Below are positions 19,855 to 27,222 of a stretch of 42,641 nucleotides of DNA, piece after piece. The translations under genes were made by a program, and so were the position numbers. Source of the DNA: Candidatus Uhrbacteria bacterium RIFOXYB12_FULL_58_10 (lineage in GTDB: Bacteria; Patescibacteriota; Patescibacteriia; UBA9934; GWF2-40-263); NCBI GenBank assembly GCA_943359455.1, contig CALRHL010000007.1, forward strand, positions 1 through 42,641. The letters run 5' to 3'. The notes under the pieces are model-generated. The model did not search any database and was not told the DNA's origin. It worked only from the letters and a program-made list of their open reading frames with translations. Each line of letters starts with the position of its first letter. Within the stretch, counting starts at the first letter, position 1.

Positions 19855-20835
19855 ATGGCCAAAAAATTACCCACATCTGTTTATCGTACTTTGTTTGTTG
19901 ACGCGTGGCGTTTGACGATCGAGCGAAAGGCGTTGTGGGTTTTTGGTTTGTTCGCCGCGGTGTTATCAACAGGAGGAGTGTGCGAAATGGCGGCAAAAGG
20001 GTTTCGTAATCTTGTCGTGATTCGCGATGTGTATCTCGATATTTTACGCGGAACATTCACGGGCGCAGAAGTATTTGGCCAACTGGTGAAACACGTTACC
20101 GCATTCGATCCAAACCGTCTGACCGGAGCCGCAACGCTCGTCATCTTCATCGGTATCGTCATTATTATTGCATCCATTGTTTCTCAAGGAGCACTTATTG
20201 CAGGATGCGGACCCAAACCCATTTCTGACCGTAACGCCTATTTACACGGGAACCACACCTTTTGGCATCTGCTTCCACTTAACGTACTGCACAAATTCAT
20301 TCACGCTCTACTCACACTCATTGCCGCCGTTCCCCTTCTTCTGCTCATTCAAACAGGAGGAGCAACAGGAATCTTTGTGAGTCTCATCACATTCCTCATC
20401 ATTCTTCCACTCACGATTATCGTCGCAACGCTCTTTATTCTTGCTTCTATTCACTCTGTCCGAACAGGCGACCATACCTTCGATTCCATTCACCATGCCG
20501 TAAACCTCTTTCGGTCTCATGCGCTCGCCACCTTCGAAACAGGCGCCATTCTTTTCGCCGCTGTTCTCGCTGCCATTGTCGGGTTTCTCGCAACGATCAT
20601 GATTTTCTCTCTCCCATTCGCCGTTCTCGCCACCGTCGCCCTCGTGTCAAAAAGCGTTTTCTTCTTTACCGTCCTGAACATTCTCGGAGTCATCGCTCTT
20701 TTCTTTCTGCTGGCTGTCTTTGCAGGAGCCACCACAACGTTCCAATACGCCGTCTGGGTCCGTTTCTACGAACACGCGGTTGCACCAAGAAAAAAGATCA
20801 TCTCAAAATTGCATCGAATTTGGATTGGGAAATAA
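19855..20835 (+). CDS. Multi-TM membrane protein
   Basis: ggaggactATG start; several long hydrophobic segments. Confidence 0.7.
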   Translation: MAKKLPTSVYRTLFVDAWRLTIERKALWVFGLFAAVLSTGGVCEMAAKGFRNLVVIRDVYLDILRGTFTGAEVFGQLVKHVTAFDPNRLTGAATLVIFIGIVIIIASIVSQGALIAGCGPKPISDRNAYLHGNHTFWHLLPLNVLHKFIHALLTLIAAVPLLLLIQTGGATGIFVSLITFLIILPLTIIVATLFILASIHSVRTGDHTFDSIHHAVNLFRSHALATFETGAILFAAVLAAIVGFLATIMIFSLPFAVLATVALVSKSVFFFTVLNILGVIALFFLLAVFAGATTTFQYAVWVRFYEHAVAPRKKIISKLHRIWIGK

Positions 20836-20843
20836 AAACAGTT

Positions 20844-20890
20844 GGCCAGAAGGCTTTAGGCTTTAGGCACGGAGGAAAAACCTTCTGGCC
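20844..20890. repeat. Inverted repeat ggccagaagg/ccttctggcc within a gccttctgg-rich intergenic region
   Basis: Perfect 10-bp arms; further cttctggcc/cctggcc copies downstream. Confidence 0.65.
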
Positions 20891-20944
20891 TTCTGGCCTA
20901 TTGCCTCCTGGCCTTTTCCGTTCCTGTGCTATAATGCAGATGAT

Positions 20945-22681
20945 ATGTCCAAACTCACCCAATCGATCGAAGATCTGATTGCCTCGTCTGGCGGAAAAAC
21001 CGTCAGTAGTGGAAAGACGGGTCCAGAATCTTCTGTACAAGAAAAATTTGATGAAAAAATGAAAGAGGTTCGCTTGCGTGAGTCCGAAGATGAAACAAAG
21101 CGTAAAGCAACGTCTGCGGGGAGACAATACGTGAATCTCAAAGGATTCCCAATTAGTCCGGAGGCGCTCATGCAAGTTCCTCAGGAGCAAGCTGAGACAC
21201 TTAAAGCGGTCTGTTTTTTGAGCACAGGATCCGATTTTCGTATTGCAGCTGTGAATCCTGATGATGAAAAAATCAAGGAGCTTATTTTTCAAATTGCTGA
21301 GCGTACACAAGCGGCAGGTGGAGTGTATCAAATTTCTGAGGAGTCTTTGCGTGTCGGCATCAAAATGTATGAAACACTCCCGAAGTTTAAAATTGTCATG
21401 AAGGGGGTCCGTGTTAGCGACGAAGAGCTCGAACGATTTCAAAAAGAGCTGAAGTCTTATGCGGATATTCAAAAAGTATTGAGTAGAGCGTCCGTGTCTG
21501 ACATTATGACAATCGTCATGGCCGCAGCGATTGAGTTCGGAACGTCCGACATTCACATCGAAGCAGAAGAAAAGCGTGTGGTCATCAGCTTCCGCATCGA
21601 CGGTGTCCTCCAAGATGTTGGCGAACTTCCACATGAGTTCTGGAAAAAAATTATTGCACGCATCAAACTTATTTCTGGTTTGAAAATCAACGTAACCGAA
21701 CGCCCACAAGACGGTCGTCTTACTATCTTTCTCAAATCTGGTGACACAGACGTTCGTGTTTCAACGATTCCAACGGCTTGGGGTGAATCCGTTGTTATGC
21801 GTCTTCTGCGTCCAAGTTCCATCGCGGTTGAATTCTCTCAGCTCGGTTTCCGTCCACTCGTTGAAAAAAAACTCATTCATGAAGTCGACAAACCACACGG
21901 CATGATTATCACGACCGGTCCAACAGGATCTGGGAAAACAACAACGCTCTACGCGGTTCTGCGTAAACTCAACACGCCTGATGAAAAAATCATCACCCTT
22001 GAAGATCCTGTTGAATACAAACTTGCGGGAATCAACCAGTCCCAAATCGATCACACAAAAAATTACACATTCGCAAGTGGATTGCGTTCTATTTTGCGCC
22101 AAGATCCTGATGTCGTAATGGTCGGTGAAATCCGCGACCTTGAGACAGCCGAGACAGCAATCAATGCAGCGCTCACTGGACACTTGATGCTTTCAACACT
22201 CCACACCAACGATGCTGCCGGAGCTTTGCCACGTTTTATCGCGATGGGCGTAAAACCATTTTTGCTTTCCCCTGCTCTCAACTGTGTCATTGGACAACGT
22301 CTCACACGAAAAATTCACCCTGCGTGTAAGGAAGAAACAAAACTTGATCCTGAAACGTATGAACGGGTGAAAAAGATTTTACTGGATATTCCAAAAGAAT
22401 CAGGAGAAATTATTGCAGAAGAAAGTCAGTGGAAATTCTACAAAGGAAAAGGGTGCGAAGTGTGCAATAACACCGGCTATAAAGGCCGTGTCGGAATCTA
22501 TGAAGTCCTCATCATGACCGACATCATCCGTGCTGCCCTGTCAGAAAAAATCGACGAGTACCAAGTCCGCGTGTTGGCGAAGCAACAAGGAATGTGTACG
22601 ATGCAACAGGATGGAATGCTAAAAGTACTAGATGGACTCACGACCGCTGATGAGGTATTAAGAACCGCAGGAGAAGGATAA
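20945..22681 (+). CDS. pilB: PilB/GspE-family type IV pilus/type II secretion ATPase
   Basis: GPTGSGKTTTLYAVL, EDPVEY, RQDPDVVMVGEIRDLETAETAINAALTGHLMLSTLHTNDA. Confidence 0.9.
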   Translation: MSKLTQSIEDLIASSGGKTVSSGKTGPESSVQEKFDEKMKEVRLRESEDETKRKATSAGRQYVNLKGFPISPEALMQVPQEQAETLKAVCFLSTGSDFRIAAVNPDDEKIKELIFQIAERTQAAGGVYQISEESLRVGIKMYETLPKFKIVMKGVRVSDEELERFQKELKSYADIQKVLSRASVSDIMTIVMAAAIEFGTSDIHIEAEEKRVVISFRIDGVLQDVGELPHEFWKKIIARIKLISGLKINVTERPQDGRLTIFLKSGDTDVRVSTIPTAWGESVVMRLLRPSSIAVEFSQLGFRPLVEKKLIHEVDKPHGMIITTGPTGSGKTTTLYAVLRKLNTPDEKIITLEDPVEYKLAGINQSQIDHTKNYTFASGLRSILRQDPDVVMVGEIRDLETAETAINAALTGHLMLSTLHTNDAAGALPRFIAMGVKPFLLSPALNCVIGQRLTRKIHPACKEETKLDPETYERVKKILLDIPKESGEIIAEESQWKFYKGKGCEVCNNTGYKGRVGIYEVLIMTDIIRAALSEKIDEYQVRVLAKQQGMCTMQQDGMLKVLDGLTTADEVLRTAGEG

Positions 22682-22685
22682 AAAT

Positions 22686-23429
22686 ATGGCAAAAGATATT
22701 CAAAAATTACTTGCAAATGTCGGTTTGCTTCCGAGTGAATCGAAAGTGTATTTGTCTACTCTTGAACTCGGTCCTGCAACTGTTCAACACATTGCCCAGA
22801 AAGCAAAAATATCACGTACAGCTGCTTACGAAGCAATTGAAATGTTACAAAAACGTGGGCTCATGTCTTCATCTTTGTCTGGAAAGAAACATTTGTTTGC
22901 TTCTGAGGATCCATCACGGATCGTTTCCTATTTGAAGGAGGAGCAACAAAAATTTTCTTCCACTCTTTCTGATATTGAAGGAATGGTCGGAACACTCCAA
23001 CTCATGACGGGAGGAATCAAGCCTGTGGTAAAAGTGTATGATGGAGAAGAAGCTCTTCCTGCGTATTTTGATCAATTGTCAAAAGCAAACCCTGACACCA
23101 TGTTTGAAATTTCCAATCTCGATGATGTCTATAAACACTTAACCTCAGACACCATTCAAAAATCTCGCAAATCTGTTTCATGGAAAAGTATTAAAACACT
23201 ACGTCTCTTGCATCGTGGAGAAATTCGCAATCGTCGAGACGATGTAGAGTATTGCAAACTCGATGAAACGTTTGGTGAGTTTCACGGCGACATTTCTATC
23301 TACGGAGATTTTGTTTCACTCATGACGTTTATTGGACACCCCGTGGTTGTCGTATTAGAAAGTAAATCTGTTGCAGATACCATGCGAACACTCTTTATGG
23401 CTGCATGGGCGTCTTCTTGCCATTCATAA
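22686..23429 (+). CDS. TrmB-family transcriptional regulator-like protein
   Basis: N-terminal wHTH LPSESKVYLSTLELGPATVQHIAQKAKISRTAAYEAIEMLQKRGL. Confidence 0.75.
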   Translation: MAKDIQKLLANVGLLPSESKVYLSTLELGPATVQHIAQKAKISRTAAYEAIEMLQKRGLMSSSLSGKKHLFASEDPSRIVSYLKEEQQKFSSTLSDIEGMVGTLQLMTGGIKPVVKVYDGEEALPAYFDQLSKANPDTMFEISNLDDVYKHLTSDTIQKSRKSVSWKSIKTLRLLHRGEIRNRRDDVEYCKLDETFGEFHGDISIYGDFVSLMTFIGHPVVVVLESKSVADTMRTLFMAAWASSCHS

Positions 23430-23450
23430 TATTAAAAAAATTTTGAATTC

Positions 23451-23478
23451 AAAACAACGGCTTATCGCCGTTGTTTTG
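23451..23478. terminator. Bidirectional terminator hairpin
   Basis: aaaacaacggc-ttatc-gccgttgtttt perfect stem with A/T flanks. Confidence 0.85.
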
Positions 23479-23855
23479 CTTACTCTAAGGACGTCAGTGA
23501 CATCCGTACAATAGGATGTTGATCGCCGCAGAACGCGTACCGATCAACAGAGCCCGACTGTTACCACATGCGCACCTCCGTGGAAGACAGTTTGATCCTG
23601 ACAAGTCTCCTGAGACATGTCGCTCAAGTGACGACCAATCGCCATGTAGAACACTGCTACCGGCCGTCATACTCTCATTCATCTTTGTGATTGTGAGTTC
23701 TTGTTTTGGATCTTACTGTTCAGCCACGGATTCGTGGGTGCTTGCTGAACGGTCGGGGATCTCCTTGGGTTTTGACTAGAACATGGGCACCTCCGTACCC
23801 TTCATTGTGATCGCAAACCGCGTTGCTAAACGAAATGCCAAGCCTCACGATTGCA
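23479..23855 (-). ncRNA. Candidate RNA of about 375 nt on the minus strand carrying tiny SD-led ORFs
   Basis: Minus-strand promoter at 23861-23889 and terminator at 23451-23478; two copies of cggaggtgcNcATG followed almost at once by a stop. Confidence 0.45.
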
Positions 23856-23860
23856 AAAAT

Positions 23861-23889
23861 AGTCTACCATAAAACTGGTAACTTGTCAA
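23861..23889 (-). promoter_or_regulatory. Sigma70-type promoter
   Basis: Reverse strand TTGACA-17 nt-TAGACT. Confidence 0.65.
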
Positions 23890-23993
23890 TCCTGATGGAT
23901 AGAACTCATTCATTTTAACCTTTTACATTTTACTTTTTACTTCTACTTTTTCTCTAAACTCAGCCAAATATATATACTTTGTACACCAACCCA

Positions 23994-24022
23994 TTGACAA
24001 ACTTTTAAAGCTGTGCTACCAT
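23994..24022 (+). promoter_or_regulatory. Sigma70-type promoter, divergent from the one at 23861-23889
   Basis: TTGACA-17 nt-TACCAT. Confidence 0.65.
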
Positions 24023-24028
24023 GCTGTT

Positions 24029-24150
24029 ACGAAGATGAGTTCAGTGATCGGTTAACACCAGAGCTGATCAAGATCGAGAGGAGAGATTCAGAGACACGAA
24101 AATTAAAACCTGGGGCAAGCGAAACAGAAATGTTTACGCCCCGGGTTTTT
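24029..24150 (+). ncRNA. Candidate small RNA or transcription attenuator leader (~120 nt)
   Basis: Starts just after promoter 23994-24022, ends in a strong intrinsic terminator, no convincing ORF. Confidence 0.5.
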
Positions 24151-24151
24151 T
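24109..24151 (+). terminator. Rho-independent terminator
   Basis: aacctggggc...gccccgggtt followed by ttttt. Confidence 0.8.
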
Positions 24152-24154
24152 TGT

Positions 24155-24660
24155 CGGCTCAGAAAAATGATCGCGATTTAGCATCCCCCAGGTGCGATGT
24201 CGTGATCAGTTTCCTGGGTCGACCAAAGGCCCGGATAACGTGGGGTGCTTGCAGGCGCCTTACGAGAAAGCACTAGGGTAGAAAGCTACTGGAGGTTCGC
24301 TCCCAGACAGTCAACAAAGCGGCGCTTTATGGAGTCACCGCCTACGATTGTCGAAATGCGAAAGGACTTCATGCTGTCCCACCACCCCATCAATGTGTGG
24401 CCACACAAAGACGGGAAAGCGGTGAGTGATGGATGAAGTTCTAAGGAGACGATAGGACGCCCCGTAGAGCGTTCCGACAATATCCACTGCAACAAACCTG
24501 TGGAACAGGTAGTGCGAGACCCACGTGGAGATGAGTAACCCCATCCTTCCGCCAAGTCCTGTTGCAAAACAGCAGGGTTCCGCCCTCTACAGCGGAAGAG
24601 TGGACTGGGCTGGGTACGCACTCTAGCTTGAACCTACCACTCGCGGGTATCGGAGTCATC
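24155..24660 (+). ncRNA. Candidate structured RNA segment with no convincing ORF (strand tentative)
   Basis: Many short perfect hairpins: gtag-aaag-ctac, gtgtg-gc-cacac, cctgt-gga-acagg, ctgtt-gcaa-aacag (GNRA loop), tccgc-N8-gcgga. Confidence 0.35.
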
Positions 24661-24677
24661 CGAACCGCACACGCCTC

Positions 24678-24756
24678 GAGGACGCAGTAGATGCATTCTG
24701 ATGCGTCCTCACCTCCCTCCTGAATATGTTCCTAGAGAACATATTCAGGAGGGAGG
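24678..24756 (+). promoter_or_regulatory. Double-hairpin SD-sequestering leader, copy A
   Basis: Hairpin gaggacgca...tgcgtcctc (24678-24710), 1 nt, then perfect 20-bp inverted repeat cctccctcctgaatatgttc/gaacatattcaggagggagg (24712-24756) containing the SD. Confidence 0.65.
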
Positions 24757-24765
24757 AACGTGGCA

Positions 24766-24846
24766 ATGTCGCCGATACGTTCTATCCAGGAGTTCCCATG
24801 CGTTCCATCTCCATTGCGAAGGCGTTGCGTACCCGCAAGCAGTTGA
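24766..24846 (+). CDS. Candidate 26-aa leader ORF (MSPIRSIQEFPCVPSPLRRRCVPASS)
   Basis: ATG 9 nt after ggagggagg, same spacing as in copy B; overlaps the next CDS out of frame. Confidence 0.35.
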   Translation: MSPIRSIQEFPCVPSPLRRRCVPASS

Positions 24847-25304
24847 AGGGCCAGATCTCCGATCTGAGCAAGCGCGCCACCGGGTGTGCGACGTGGATCG
24901 AAGGAGCCTCGCGCGACTTCGACTTCACAATCGTTGACTTGGACCGCAAGGCCAAGATCGACGAGCTGGTGCGCCTCGAGACGGCCATCGCTGTTGCTAA
25001 CGCAACGGCGACCGTCACCTGGCAGGGCCGCGCGATGCCTCTGACCGAGGTGATTCGCCGCCAGGAAGAGCTGAAGGGGGAGATCGTGTATGTCACATCT
25101 CTCTCGACCCGTCGCGGCCCAGAGCGGCAGCACACGGGGGAGTACAGTGCCGACCGCCAGCCCGTCATGGTGACGGTCAACTGGTGCTCTGCCTACTCCG
25201 AGCCGGAGCGCGTCCTGCACCTCGCCTCACTCCGCGCCCAGTGCGAGGAGCTGAACGAGCTGCTGGAGGAGGCCAACCACCGAAATACGGTGGCTCTGGC
25301 CTAG
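24798..25304 (+). CDS. 169-aa coiled-coil-rich protein, possibly DIP1984-like
   Basis: caggag SD before ATG 24798; layout (SIAKALRTRKQLKGQISDLS..., LEEANHRNTVAL near C-terminus) recalls DIP1984 family from memory. Confidence 0.6.
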   Translation: MRSISIAKALRTRKQLKGQISDLSKRATGCATWIEGASRDFDFTIVDLDRKAKIDELVRLETAIAVANATATVTWQGRAMPLTEVIRRQEELKGEIVYVTSLSTRRGPERQHTGEYSADRQPVMVTVNWCSAYSEPERVLHLASLRAQCEELNELLEEANHRNTVALA

Positions 25305-25589
25305 CCCCCTCCGCCCATTTCCCTTTGGGGAAGGCGGCCGCACTGAGGTGAGTAGACCAACTGGAACTGGATCGACTTCGGTCGTGAAGGGGAAGGAAAG
25401 GTCGCGAAAAAATCCCAAAAGGATTTCGATATCCTTAACCGGATATCGATACAACGCTCCCGATAGCGACAGCGAGTTGTAGGATTCAAGGTTTAAAAGC
25501 CTTAGGTCTGAATACTCAAAGCTGAAGCATTAGGAATTAGGGCTTGTATATTCGCCTCACCAACGTCGGTCGCTGACCCCACCCCCTCT

Positions 25590-25660
25590 GCCAAGTACTC
25601 GCTACTTGGCCCCTCCCTCCTCATCATCATGAGCTTGTCGAATGGTGATCGGAAGGGAGG
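25590..25660 (+). promoter_or_regulatory. Double-hairpin SD-sequestering leader, copy C
   Basis: Hairpin gccaagta-ctcgc-tacttggc (25590-25610), 1 nt, cctccctcc (25612-25620) pairing with ggaagggagg (25651-25660), inner stem atcatcat/atggtgat. Confidence 0.6.
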
Positions 25661-25665
25661 AATAC

Positions 25666-26331
25666 ATGAATTCAACGCAAGCTTCTTCTTCGTCCCCTCG
25701 TCAGTGGTTTGTGCTCGAAGGGGACTGGGGCGGACAGATCTACGCCACCGTCCCAGCTCACCTCATGCCCACCTGGGCACGGCGCAAGCGAGTTCGTAAA
25801 GCACTCGCACACATCGACCGGCTCAACTGGAAGCAGCCGGACGGAACTCAGACGTACATCATTCAGGACTTCGGACCGCTCGACGCGACCGCGGTATACG
25901 CCGGGGTCGCGACCGAAGACGAATTGGCAGTCTTTCTCGAGGCGCGCGAGGCGCTCGAACGCGCACAAGACGCCGCTCCGCGCGGCGTACTCGTCGAGCA
26001 CACTCCCGCCAAGCCAATTTCTTGGCGTGACAGCGAGACATACGTCCGAGGCTGGCGGCCCGTCGGCGGCGTCCCCGGAGGGATGGGCGGCGGAGCCCTG
26101 CTGGCTAACGATATTTGGTTGAACGTGTCCGTGCTCATGCACGGCCTCGAGGAGGTGAACCGCGTCCGGGCCATCCTCGGAATCGCCCCACTTGCATCGC
26201 TCAGAGTTCACTGGAGCCAAGAGGACCGCCGGTACGCCGACTATCCTCAATGGCCACACAGACTACCACCCCGACAACGCCCTTCCTTGCGTCGTCTCCG
26301 CGCGCGCATCCGGCCGCGCTGCATCCGGTAG
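25666..26331 (+). CDS. Hypothetical protein (GC-rich orphan); C-terminus possibly frameshifted
   Basis: ggaagggaggaatacATG start; Arg-rich tail after RRYADYPQW looks atypical. Confidence 0.6.
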   Translation: MNSTQASSSSPRQWFVLEGDWGGQIYATVPAHLMPTWARRKRVRKALAHIDRLNWKQPDGTQTYIIQDFGPLDATAVYAGVATEDELAVFLEAREALERAQDAAPRGVLVEHTPAKPISWRDSETYVRGWRPVGGVPGGMGGGALLANDIWLNVSVLMHGLEEVNRVRAILGIAPLASLRVHWSQEDRRYADYPQWPHRLPPRQRPSLRRLRARIRPRCIR

Positions 26332-26446
26332 CCCTTCCATTCGCGACTCGATCGTGATGTGGAAGGCAGATTAGGCTCGGTACGTACAATGCACGACAAG
26401 CCGGCTTGCGGAATCAAAGCGATTCGAAACCGCACGCCCTTTTCTC

Positions 26447-26521
26447 GAGGACGTAGTAGACGCATTCTGATGCGTCCTCACCTCCCTCCCCGTCGCGACT
26501 GAGTCACGGCTGGAAGGGAGG
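26447..26521 (+). promoter_or_regulatory. Double-hairpin SD-sequestering leader, copy B
   Basis: Hairpin gaggacgta...tgcgtcctc (26447-26479), 1 nt, cctccctcc (26481-26489) pairing with ggaagggagg (26512-26521), inner stem ccgt/acgg. Confidence 0.62.
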
Positions 26522-26530
26522 AAAACAGCA

Positions 26531-26644
26531 ATGTCTTCTCTGAGGTGCTTGGCACAACTCGTGTGCTGGCCCTCTGGGTCGGCATGCAAAGATAAACCCG
26601 GTAACGGGCATAAACTCTGGGGCGGCAAAAACCAGGGGAGCTGA
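26531..26644 (+). CDS. Candidate 37-aa small protein (MSSLRCLAQLVCWPSGSACKDKPGNGHKLWGGKNQGS)
   Basis: ATG 9 nt after ggaagggagg of leader copy B. Confidence 0.4.
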   Translation: MSSLRCLAQLVCWPSGSACKDKPGNGHKLWGGKNQGS

Positions 26645-27215
26645 CGCAAGTCAACTTCATAGCGCCACGTTCTGAGATATGTGCCGGAAATTGCTCCGGA
26701 TGCAACACATGTTAAGGAATGTTCAAAAGGGGTGGTACCCTTGCGAAAGTTAGTTGTCCAAGTCGATACCAAAGACAAAGACAATGCGTTGGTTTGGGTG
26801 AGTCACCCTCTGCGTTCGAGACCGACAATTGCCACCAGCCAATGTAGCTAAGCTGGAGCATACGTCGAACGCGTTCACGGGAATTGATGAGCCTCCTCTG
26901 GCGTAAAGTCGGAGTAAAAAATCGGATGTGTGGGCAGCTCCCCCACATGTCCGACCTGCCAACCATCTAGGTCGTACAACCTGGGTGGCGAAGCGGAGAA
27001 GGTTCCCGTGTCCTAAGTCGGGGTAGCTCCTGACGACAGAATTCCATCTGGTCATCGCCGTGAGGTGGGTGACATACGGAAAGGTTAAAAGCACGGTCGG
27101 GGTCGCAAGCCCTTACGTCCGCCCCTAAAAAGGCGACTGTGCAAGGTGAGAAGATGTGTCGTTTAATCTCACCACTTTCTAAAAGGGACAATGATGGCTT
27201 TGGCCTCTTGTCCCT
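26645..27215 (+). ncRNA. Candidate structured RNA / 3' region ending in an intrinsic terminator
   Basis: tcggatgtgtggg/cccacatgtccga 13-bp stem with G-U pairs, ctt-gcga-aag, ccgga-N6-tccgg, ggtgaga...tctcacc, then terminator; no convincing ORF. Confidence 0.4.
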
Positions 27216-27222
27216 CTTTTTT
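27184..27222 (+). terminator. Rho-independent terminator
   Basis: agggacaa...ttgtccct followed by cttttttatttc. Confidence 0.8.

Noticed and set aside
20798-21709. 303-aa minus-strand ORF overlapping pilB
   Set aside because: Antisense to a conserved ATPase; no family resemblance.
23494-23682. 62-aa minus-strand ORF MNESMTAGSS...
   Set aside because: Weak SD, and it contains the better-supported SD-led Met-Trp-stop mini-ORF in another frame; cannot be called coding with confidence.
24286-24621. 111-aa minus-strand ORF and others in the structured segment
   Set aside because: No SD, no recognisable motif, atypical composition; hairpin density explains the region better.
26645-27215. RNase P RNA, tmRNA, SRP RNA or group II intron
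   Set aside because: Conserved cores I know for these RNAs were not found by eye on either strand; a covariance search would be needed to exclude remote forms.
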